Source: an uncultured Ruminiclostridium sp. (lineage in GTDB: Bacteria; Bacillota; Clostridia; Oscillospirales; Ruminococcaceae). Taken from it: a stretch of 64,000 nt of DNA. The stretch lies in assembly GCA_934490165.1 (NCBI GenBank), contig CAKSTB010000007.1, forward strand, positions 1 to 64,000, written 5' to 3'. A program made the position numbers and the translations under genes. Numbering within the stretch: the first letter of the stretch is position 1; every line of letters begins with the position of its first letter. Positions 8,960-15,795 of this stretch are shown in pieces. Below the pieces are notes generated by a model. That model saw nothing but the letters and a program-made list of their open reading frames with translations, was not told where the DNA came from and did no database searches.

Positions 8960-10441
8960 TTACAGCATATAAAATGTTTCCCTGCGTTCCCGCTTTCTCT
9001 GGTCGAGCGGATCGTCCCCGACAGGAGCTTCCGCGCGCTTCAGCGGAGCGGCTATCGGGTGCTCCATCAGCACATAACGGCACTCGTCATAGATATGATC
9101 CTCCGTTGCGGTGTCGATGTCCTCGACGTTCTTCTCGTCATACATAAGTGCAGGTATCGTCCGTATGAATTCCCTGCAAGTGCAAAAGCAATAGAACATC
9201 GGCTTTCCGTCACTTCCGAAAGCAAACCTGTTGTGATACTGCATCTTCCCCGCAATTCTCGCATTGTCCCCCGGCGACCATATCACAAAGTTCGGAGCTC
9301 TCGCCATAAGGTCGGCAACGCTTTCGCCCCTGCTCTTGTCGAATATGGACGGGTCTGCTACCCCGTACACGTTTCTCCCCTTTATATTAGGATCGTCACG
9401 TTCGATTTTCCTGATATTCTCCGCTATCACCGACGGTTCAAGCCTTATTCCCTCGTTCGGCTTTTCCGTACAGCCGTAATATTCGCGTATCCTGTAGATC
9501 CGTCCCTCGGTATCCACTGCGTACCACCCTACCGAAAACGGCTTTGTGTACCCGAAGTCAAATCCCCGTACTATCGCCCAGTGTTTAGGTATCTCAAACG
9601 GCTTTATAACGTGCGTCCACAGTCTGTCCTCATAGTGAGCGGGAGCATCTCTCCACTCCGAGAACACCTGCCCGGAAAAGCTGTCCCAGTCGCCGTACAG
9701 CAGAGCCATTTTCTCCGCAGTCGGCAGCATCGACAGGCTCGCAAGATACGCCGGGTCATTTTTCAGTAACTTCTCATTATCGAACACGCTCGCCGGTACA
9801 AACACCCTCGAGCGGCTGATTTTCACCGCCGTGCCGTCAGGCTTGTACACCGTATGCTGTTCGCTTATCGGTTTCAGCGGCTCTCCCGCCGTGATGAATC
9901 TCTGCTTCACCCACGAGTGTCCCGGTCCGCCCGGGTTCGCAGTAGCCCTTATGTACACCCTCGTGCCCTCTCCGCCGGGACGGTTTCTCGAAAACATATA
10001 GCTGTACTCCTCCCATGAGAACTGCGTCAGCTCGTCAAACCCTACAAAGTCGAAGTGCTTACCCTGATAGTTCAGCTTATCCTTACTGCGTTGCATCGCC
10101 CCGAAATATATCTTCGCCCCGGATGGAAAGCTCCAGCAGTGCTTGGTCTTATTGTACTTAGCCCTCGGATAAGCCGCGCGGTATAGCGCCGCCGACCTGT
10201 CCTCAAGCTCGCACAACTGCGGGTACGTCTTTCTGAAGATTATCCCCCTGTAGCACGGGATATCCACCTGCCGTAGCGCCTCGGCAAGCAACGCGTCCGA
10301 TTTTCCTCCGCCCGCCGCCCCGCCGTACAGCGCCTCATATTCCCCTCTTTTCATAAACTGCGCCTGCTTCTCCTGCGGCGACCAGACAACCCTCCGCACC
10401 GGTTGCCGCGCTATCTTCTCTTTCTTTTTATCTACTCCCAT
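8960..10441 (-). CDS. Terminase large subunit
   Basis: A 493-residue packaging motor. Residues 40-48 form the Walker A loop (GGAAGGGKS), and FVGFDEL near 135 is the Walker B with its catalytic acid. RATANPGGPGHSWVKQRF is the conserved coupling block after it. From ~290, RGFDFGYTKPFSVGW begins the RNase H-like nuclease, with further acidic residues in GVADPSIFD and TEDHIYDECRY. The ATG start at 10441 is preceded by a purine-rich stretch. Between this gene and the small subunit lies 784 bp of repeat DNA, which is unusual for a packaging module. Confidence 0.95.
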   Translation of the reverse strand: MGVDKKKEKIARQPVRRVVWSPQEKQAQFMKRGEYEALYGGAAGGGKSDALLAEALRQVDIPCYRGIIFRKTYPQLCELEDRSAALYRAAYPRAKYNKTKHCWSFPSGAKIYFGAMQRSKDKLNYQGKHFDFVGFDELTQFSWEEYSYMFSRNRPGGEGTRVYIRATANPGGPGHSWVKQRFITAGEPLKPISEQHTVYKPDGTAVKISRSRVFVPASVFDNEKLLKNDPAYLASLSMLPTAEKMALLYGDWDSFSGQVFSEWRDAPAHYEDRLWTHVIKPFEIPKHWAIVRGFDFGYTKPFSVGWYAVDTEGRIYRIREYYGCTEKPNEGIRLEPSVIAENIRKIERDDPNIKGRNVYGVADPSIFDKSRGESVADLMARAPNFVIWSPGDNARIAGKMQYHNRFAFGSDGKPMFYCFCTCREFIRTIPALMYDEKNVEDIDTATEDHIYDECRYVLMEHPIAAPLKRAEAPVGDDPLDQRKRERRETFYML

Positions 10442-10458
10442 TGTTCTACCCCCCGGAA

Positions 10459-10735
10459 CTATTGTTTTAATGAATAATGAAGAATGAAAAATGAAGAATT
10501 GTGGAGGCGCCTGCGGCGCGAATTAAAAACGCACCCCGCGACCTTGCACCATCTCTCAAACTTTCTACATCTCCGCAATGCTTCACTACCCCTATTACTT
10601 GGCTTATGAACGCTCTGTTTGTTTCGCGTCCTTGCGAAACTTTGGGCGTTCAACATCGGGCATCCTTGCCCGTCCCTTGCCAAAGGTGAGCTTCTGTTGC
10701 TGAGTCAAGCTCAGCCAACTATTGAGGAATCGCCG
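10459..10735. repeat. Mosaic intergenic repeat between terminase genes
   Basis: The first part (10468-10530) is an inverted copy of the TTCATT/GCGCC family. The second part (about 10612-10735) contains blocks such as GCGTTCAACATCGGGCATCC and CAAAGGTGAGC that recur at 13.42-13.66 and 13.80-13.91 kb. I see no gene here. The presence of dispersed chromosomal repeats inside a phage packaging module suggests secondary insertion. Confidence 0.75.
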
Positions 10736-10809
10736 CCACCACCCCCGCCATTACCGCCGTCACCTCCAATCTGCTCTATTCCTCGCCATCGCACCGCCCC
10801 AATTTCAAA

Positions 10810-11222
10810 TTCGCACCATCGGCGCAACCACAATTCTTCATTCTTCATTTTTCATTTTTCATTCTCCCTCATCACCGCCACTCTTCACTATCCCTCGCCC
10901 CGCACTATCAAAAATCGAAATTCGCGCCATCGGCGCCACCACAATTCTTCATTTTTCATTTTTCATTCTTCATTTTTCATTTTTCATTCTCCCTCATCAC
11001 CGCCACTCTTCACTATCCCTCGCCCCGCACTATCAAAAATCGAAATTCGCGCCATCGGCGCCACCACAATTCTTCATTCTTCATTTTTCATTTTTCATTT
11101 TTCATTCTCCCTCATCACCGCCACTCTTCACTATCCCTCGCCCCGCACTATCAAGAATCGAAATTCGCGCCATCGGCGCCACCACAATTCTTCATTCTTC
11201 ATTTTTCATTTTTCATTCTTCA
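10810..11222. repeat. Second TTCATT/GCGCC direct-repeat array
   Basis: Four direct copies of the unit, with palindrome centres near 10818, 10930, 11055 and 11173 (periods about 118-125 bp). Each unit again ends in a TTCATT heptad run of variable length. The array abuts the stop codon of the small-terminase gene. The units resemble the 141-bp array at 5935-6328 but carry a different spacer, CCTCATCACCGCCACTCTTC. Confidence 0.85.
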
Positions 11223-11225
11223 TTT

Positions 11226-11741
11226 TCACTCCTCCCTCTCCGGCAGTACCACGATTCCCCTCTCATTCTCCTCCTCGCCGTCCTGCGTCAAATTTCCTTC
11301 CCACTCGTACCCGCATCTGTTCTTAAGCCAGAATATCTGCGCCGTTGTACTCGGCATGACCTGCTTTTCAACGGTTTTGACTATGCCGAGCTTGCCGTCC
11401 TTTCCAACCTGCCGTGTGATCTCGGTCTGCGTATACCCGATAGCACGTTTTAAAAGCGCCCCCTCGACTTGCTTTATTTTCTCTTCCTCCGTGATTTCCT
11501 CGGGCTCATACAACTGCTTTATCTCGCCGTACTGCTGTTTCCATTTTCTCAGCGTACCCCTGTTTATGCCGAGCGTTTCCGCGGTTTTTCTTTCGCTGTA
11601 TCCGCCCTCAATGCACAGCCGTATGTTTTCGATCGTATCCTGCGTGACCTCAAGCTTCTCCGCCGTAACTATCATCTCCTTCCCATTCTCCGCAGTATTC
11701 GACATCATATCCGCATACCGGGCAGAAGCTTTCATTTTCAT
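11226..11741 (-). CDS. Terminase small subunit
   Basis: DNA-recognition subunit of the packaging motor, up to 171 residues. A helix-turn-helix of the transposase/terminase type spans about residues 35-70 (IRLCIEGGYSERKTAETLG, then INRGTLRKWKQQYG). The later block TTAQIFWLKNRCGYEW is a common feature of small terminases. The start is uncertain. The frame opens at 11741 but overlaps the upstream zinc-ribbon gene by 92 bases, and an internal ATG at 11675 abuts a GAAGGAG sequence, too close for normal spacing. The N-terminal ~22 residues may therefore not be translated. Confidence 0.8.
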   Translation of the reverse strand: MKMKASARYADMMSNTAENGKEMIVTAEKLEVTQDTIENIRLCIEGGYSERKTAETLGINRGTLRKWKQQYGEIKQLYEPEEITEEEKIKQVEGALLKRAIGYTQTEITRQVGKDGKLGIVKTVEKQVMPSTTAQIFWLKNRCGYEWEGNLTQDGEEENERGIVVLPEREE

Positions 11742-11835
11742 ACGCCGCCCGCCCCTGATATTCGCCCCTGTATTGCGGCACGGTTGTAAGCTCTTTGTTG
11801 TCGAATTTTCTGCCGCATTTCAGACACTTATACAT
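11650..11835 (-). CDS. Small zinc-ribbon protein, first gene of phage operon
   Basis: A 61-residue protein with two CXXC pairs (CLKC at residues 4-7 and CPVC near 38-41), so probably a zinc ribbon. It starts at an ATG preceded by GGAGGGGAAAT, an excellent ribosome site. It is the first gene after the leftward phage promoter, about 110 bases from the expected transcription start. It overlaps the small-terminase frame in a different phase. It could be a small regulator or nucleic-acid-binding helper of packaging; no function is recognised. Confidence 0.7.
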   Translation of the reverse strand: MYKCLKCGRKFDNKELTTVPQYRGEYQGRAAYENESFCPVCGYDVEYCGEWEGDDSYGGEA

Positions 11836-11935
11836 ATTTCCCCTCCGTTTAACCGTATTTGTCCGTTTTTTAGTACCGGATATCCGCTATAATTAAATAT
11901 AAATCCCCGACAAAAGATTTTTTGTTTCATACAAT

Positions 11936-11992
11936 CAACCTTTCGTTGTCGTTATCATAACACACTCTCTGTCATTTGTCAACCCTTTGTTG
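11936..11992. promoter_or_regulatory. Operators O1 and O2 of the phage switch
   Basis: Two copies of the 13-bp inverted repeat CAAC-N5-GTTG at 11936-11948 and 11980-11992. O2 overlaps the -35 box of the leftward promoter, and O1 lies at its expected transcription start. Binding of the neighbouring repressor here would shut off the virion operon. Identity of the binding protein is inferred from location. Confidence 0.75.
11954..11982 (-). promoter_or_regulatory. Leftward (lytic) phage promoter
   Basis: On the minus strand, TTGACA (11982-11977) is separated by 17 bp from TATGAT (11959-11954). This is a near-consensus sigma-A promoter reading into the zinc-ribbon and terminase genes. It is flanked and overlapped by operators O1 and O2. 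Confidence 0.8.
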
Positions 11993-12032
11993 AGCAATTT
12001 CTTCAATTTTGTGAAACAACAACAAATTTGCG

Positions 12033-12073
12033 CAACGTTTTGTTGTTAATATTGACAAATCAACGCAATGTTG
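12033..12073. promoter_or_regulatory. Operators O3 and O4 of the phage switch
   Basis: Two further copies of CAAC-N5-GTTG at 12033-12045 and 12061-12073. O4 fills the spacer between the -35 and -10 boxes of the repressor promoter, and O3 lies just upstream of the -35. This arrangement suggests autoregulation of the repressor. An additional CAAC-rich stretch at 12017-12025 may be a half-site. Confidence 0.75.
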
Positions 12074-12080
12074 CTATAAT
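12052..12080 (+). promoter_or_regulatory. Repressor promoter
   Basis: TTGACA (12052-12057), 17 bp, then TATAAT (12075-12080): a consensus promoter on both boxes and spacing. It reads rightward into the repressor gene, whose start codon is about 43 bases downstream of the -10 box. Confidence 0.85.
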
Positions 12081-12122
12081 TACTACAGACAACTGAATGT
12101 CAATATGAAAGGAAGAGCGGAT

Positions 12123-12467
12123 ATGAGCACTTTTTCCGATAAAATAAGAGAACTGCGTAAACAAAAGGGTGTTTCCCAGGCAGTGATAGCCGAGTACCTC
12201 GGCATAACAAAGCAGGCATACAGCCTGTACGAAACAGGCAAGCGTGAGCCCGATTTCGACTCGCTTTTAAAGCTGGCGGATTATTTCGGCACAGATACCG
12301 ACTCGTTGCTGTCGGGCAACAACGCCGCAAAAATACCCGACAGCCGCCTTAAGTTTGCGCTTTTCGGCGATACCGAGATAGACGACGAGGTTCTTGACGA
12401 TGTAAAGCGCCTTGCAAAGCTCCACCTTGAGCTTCGCCGCAGTAAAGAAAAAGACTCAGAAAAATAA
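12123..12467 (+). CDS. Cro/CI-type phage repressor (HTH_3)
   Basis: A 114-residue DNA-binding protein. Residues ~7-61 form a classic XRE helix-turn-helix (KIRELRKQKGVSQAVIAEYL, then GITKQAYSLYETGKREPDFD), and a short Asp/Glu-rich C-terminus follows. I take the ATG at 12123, 10 bases after GGAAG, over the upstream ATG at 12105. It probably binds the four CAAC-N5-GTTG sites upstream, repressing the leftward virion operon and tuning its own promoter. The short C-terminus has no autoproteolysis domain. Induction is therefore likely to work through the adjacent ImmA peptidase, as in ICEBs1. Confidence 0.88.
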   Translation: MSTFSDKIRELRKQKGVSQAVIAEYLGITKQAYSLYETGKREPDFDSLLKLADYFGTDTDSLLSGNNAAKIPDSRLKFALFGDTEIDDEVLDDVKRLAKLHLELRRSKEKDSEK

Positions 12468-12510
12468 ATACGATCATATAAAACGTACAGCCGGGAGGAG
12501 GAACGTATAA

Positions 12511-12918
12511 TTGGAACATATGCTTAAAATAGCGCAGGATAATGATATACCGATAATCGATATGCCTATGTACGGCAAGGAGGGCGCAATGAGCCAGTGC
12601 ATGGACGGAATGTGCATTATCGCCATCGACCCGTGCAAGGTTTCGGGATTTGCCGATCTTAAGGAAAAGACCTCCCACGAGCTCGGGCATTGTATGACAG
12701 GCGCATTTTATGACGAAACCTGTCCGGTTATCCCTCGCGGCAGATGCGAGCGCAGAGCGACCGTCTGGGCAATATGCAATACGTTTTCGCGCCGGGTGAT
12801 AGTAAGGGCTATCCGCGGCGGGCTTACCGAGCTGTGGCAGCTTGCGGATCATTTCAATGTCACCGAGCATTTTATGAAAGAAGCGCTCGTCTACTACGGA
12901 CTTTATAACGGAGAATAA
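12511..12918 (+). CDS. ImmA/IrrE-family metallopeptidase
   Basis: A 135-residue zinc peptidase with the HELGH signature at residues 56-60 (KTSHELGHCMTGAFYDE). ImmA proteins cleave phage or ICE repressors after DNA damage, and the partner here is presumably the repressor gene 44 bases upstream. A TTG start at 12511 sits 9 bases after AGGAGG, which is better spaced than the ATG at 12520. A basic middle (PRGRCERRATVWAI) and a C-terminal region (QLADHFNVTEHFMKEAL) resemble other ImmA proteins. A strong terminator follows. Confidence 0.88.
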   Translation: MEHMLKIAQDNDIPIIDMPMYGKEGAMSQCMDGMCIIAIDPCKVSGFADLKEKTSHELGHCMTGAFYDETCPVIPRGRCERRATVWAICNTFSRRVIVRAIRGGLTELWQLADHFNVTEHFMKEALVYYGLYNGE

Positions 12919-12923
12919 AAAAG

Positions 12924-12970
12924 CACCTCGGCTATGCGGTAAAACAACCGCACAGCCGAGGTGTTAATAT
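12924..12970. terminator. Terminator after immA
   Basis: A 16-bp stem, CACCTCGGCTATGCGG (12924-12939) pairing with 12948-12963 with one mismatch, followed by a T-rich stretch. An A-run on the left side allows function in both directions. Confidence 0.85.
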
Positions 12971-14159
12971 TTTATGGGTGCATCCGCATAACCTAAATGC
13001 ACCGAAATTCCTAAGAAACGCACTATCCTGAGATATATGTACTAAAACGGAACTGATCAGCTCCTTTCCGGCTTACACAAACCTTTCACCCCCGGTCGTC
13101 CCTGCACTTTATCGCCAACACACTTAGCTCCAAGCCTCTATAAAACCCAACATCATCTTAAAAGGAACGAAAGCTCCGCCAAGCACTACACTTGCCTCCC
13201 CTCGAAAAAGGGGAGGTGGCTTGACGGCAAGGCGCAAACCTTGATATTATTGCGTTTTGCTTGCGATATATCCGCCTTTTTTATTTACCAAACTTTTTTG
13301 CCGTCAAGACGGTGGGGATTGAAATTGATAGCACTGCTATCCTCAAAACTTCTAAGCAATCACAATTTCCACCATAGTTGGCTCGGCTTGACTGAGCAAC
13401 AAAACCTCACCTTTTTCGAGGACGGGCATGGATGCCCGAAGTTGAACACCCATAGTTTCGCGTCCTGCGAAACTATGGGCGTTCAAAAGCTAAAGTGATA
13501 CTTCTTTTTCACAATTTACGCTTAACTCCAAGCCTCTATAAAACCCAACATCATTCAAAAAAGAACAACACGCTCCGCCAAGCACTAATCCTTGGCTCCC
13601 TTGCCAAAGGTGAGCTTTGGTTGCTCGGTCAAGCCGAGCCAACTCTTGAGGGATCGCCTGCTACTGAACTTTTCCGCTTCCACCATCACCTTCGCTGACA
13701 ATCCCTCAGTCACAGTGACGGAAAACTTGATTTTACCCTACACATCTTTATCCTGATATTTAAAGCAATATTGAAAATGTTATACTGCACTGTGACAGCT
13801 CCCTTTACACAAGGGATGGGCAAGGATGCCCGATGTTGAACGCCCAAAGTTTCGCAGGACGCGAAACCAACAGAGCGTTCATAAGCCAAGTGTGATACTT
13901 CTATTTTTATGTTGTGCATAATGCAAAACCTCTATAAAACCCAACATCATTCAAAAAAGAACAGCACGCTCCGCCAAGCACTATCCATTTTTAATCCACT
14001 GCCAACGGCAGTCACCACAATTATTCATTATTCACTATTCATTATTCACTATTAACTATTCATTATCCTCGCCGCCCTACATAAATCGATATAAAAAACG
14101 CCCCGGCAATGCGCATTCTCCGCATAACCGAGGTGTTTTATTAAACTTCAATTTTCCCG
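12971..14159. repeat. 1.2-kb gene-free mosaic of intergenic repeats
   Basis: No gene is supported here. I can see five kinds of repeat. (1) A partial copy of the large repeat of 27.0 and 38.4 kb, about 12985-13130. (2) Three direct copies of a ~60-bp unit beginning CCAAGCCTCTATAAAACCCA at about 13128, 13526 and 13929. (3) A block with CCTCCCCT and CGAGGGGAGG shared in inverted form with 42.05-42.26 kb. (4) Two blocks shared with 10.61-10.73 kb. (5) One TTCATT-family unit at 14000-14066. A hairpin at about 14098-14143 may end the downstream gene. The prophage border may lie in this stretch, but no attachment site can be named. Confidence 0.7.
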
Positions 14160-15794
14160 CTACCGCTCCTCAATACTTATCTCATCTCTTGTAACAGTAG
14201 CCTCATGATTATAAAATTTCTTAAGCTCGTCCACTGACATATAGTTGCCTGTAAGCTCGCCTTTCTCATTGATAAGATACTTTCCGTTCCACGGAGCGAC
14301 CCACAGCCACACCGCATTGTCCCTTGCCATAATATCAGGGTCAGGAGCTTTCGCACACTCCGTCAGCGCAAGCATACGCTTGTTGAGCGATAACGCGTCC
14401 GTAGCATACATCGCCGCAAGGTGAGCCGTATCGGTATTGTCATACACATCACAGCCGATTATGTCAACATAGTCGTCCCCGGGAAACATCTGCGGGTCAA
14501 TGTCCGCCGTATATACCCACAGCAGATTTGACAGTCCGTACAGCTCATCAAAACGTCTGTGCATGGTCTGCCACAGCCATTGATACGTCTTGCCGGTCTT
14601 CTCCCACCAGTACTTACCCGCACTGTCTGTCGGCAGAGGTGTAAACAGCACCGTAACGCCGCTGTCCTTGAGCACCGATAATTGCTTTGCCACAGCGTCC
14701 ATATCCGACAGCACCGCATAGCATTCCTCGGATATCGTTTCATCCTTAAGAAGAAGCGCCAGCGACTCCTCATTCATGACCGCAAGATCCTCATAGTCGC
14801 TTGTCACCGAGTTTACATCAAAACTGCTCTCATCAAGGTAGAACGTTGCCTTGCCTATCGGCGTATACCAGTACCAGGTATATGACACTATGCCGCCGTT
14901 CTTCGCCCACTCCTGCGCAAGCTGAATGTCGGTATTGTTCTTCACAAGCTTTGAGCCGCTCGCCGTGTAATATCTCAGGTCGCTTACCCTTATCGCGGGA
15001 AAGCGCCCGGTGTTTCTTGCTATCGCGTCTATCTCGGTGTTCGTATTCGGAGTGACATTCTGCGCGGTAAGCGTTTTCTTGCCGTATATGCTTTTGAGAT
15101 AATCCATCAGCGCTATACGCTCGGTGTTTACGTCCTTGCCCGATATCCACGTTCCTGCGTCACTATACCTTTTGTCGCTTGCCCTTTCGGTATTCTTCAC
15201 CGTTATCTTATCAACAGAAACCGAATTTACGACCGTCTGAAGCGTCACCTTGTGCTTTCCCTGCGTAAGGTACACGGGGCACAGCGAAATGCTTTCAAAC
15301 GTATCGCTCTGCACCACGTTATATGCGCCGTACAGCTCGCCGTTTATGCGCTTATAAACTCCGTTTTCGCTGTCGATCTGCTTTTCGCCGTCAACCGTCA
15401 GCGTTATACTGCCGCCTTTCTTTGACAGCGCGCTTATCGAAATGTCATAGAACTGTGTGGACGAAACCTCAAGCTCAAACGACGCCTGATCATATGCCTC
15501 AACCGTTATATATCCGTCGCCGCTGTATTTCTTGCTGTCCGATATAAGCTTTGTGTCGGGCAGCTTTTCCGCTTCAAGCGTATAACTGAACGCCGATTTG
15601 TTAAGCTTATATTCCTTTGTTTTGCTTTCGGTGACAATGTTCGCCTCAGGCACAGAGCTTTCCTGCGCCGTTGTAGTTTCTTCGCCCTGCGCAGATGAAT
15701 TACCCGAGTAGTCTATTTCCGTACAGCCCGCAAGCGTCACTGCCGCAATTACCGCCGCGATCGCCCGCGCCGCCGTTATTTTTCTGATGTGCAA
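14160..15794 (-). CDS. GH26-like lipoprotein with N-terminal CBM-type domain
   Basis: A 544-residue lipoprotein: signal sequence, lipobox LAGC with Cys24, and a Ser/Thr-rich linker to ~60. Residues ~68-200 are a beta-sandwich resembling CBM35/CBM6. From ~210 a GH26 (beta-mannanase) barrel follows, with VSYTWYWYTP near 303-312 and the nucleophile-type Glu479 in LALTECA. The family's acid/base motif PLHE is here PLPT (386-389), so the catalytic Glu appears replaced by Thr389. It may bind rather than cut mannan, or use an altered mechanism. The TTG start follows AGGAGG by 6 bases, directly after the stop of the preceding gene. Confidence 0.8.
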   Translation of the reverse strand: MHIRKITAARAIAAVIAAVTLAGCTEIDYSGNSSAQGEETTTAQESSVPEANIVTESKTKEYKLNKSAFSYTLEAEKLPDTKLISDSKKYSGDGYITVEAYDQASFELEVSSTQFYDISISALSKKGGSITLTVDGEKQIDSENGVYKRINGELYGAYNVVQSDTFESISLCPVYLTQGKHKVTLQTVVNSVSVDKITVKNTERASDKRYSDAGTWISGKDVNTERIALMDYLKSIYGKKTLTAQNVTPNTNTEIDAIARNTGRFPAIRVSDLRYYTASGSKLVKNNTDIQLAQEWAKNGGIVSYTWYWYTPIGKATFYLDESSFDVNSVTSDYEDLAVMNEESLALLLKDETISEECYAVLSDMDAVAKQLSVLKDSGVTVLFTPLPTDSAGKYWWEKTGKTYQWLWQTMHRRFDELYGLSNLLWVYTADIDPQMFPGDDYVDIIGCDVYDNTDTAHLAAMYATDALSLNKRMLALTECAKAPDPDIMARDNAVWLWVAPWNGKYLINEKGELTGNYMSVDELKKFYNHEATVTRDEISIEER

Positions 15795-15795
15795 G

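Noticed and set aside
10619..11453. Plus-strand frames over the second repeat array
   Set aside because: Same low-complexity peptide from repeats, running into the small-terminase gene on the other strand.
13241..13698. Two short plus-strand frames in the repeat mosaic
   Set aside because: They cross repeat blocks shared with other intergenic sites and have no ribosome site.
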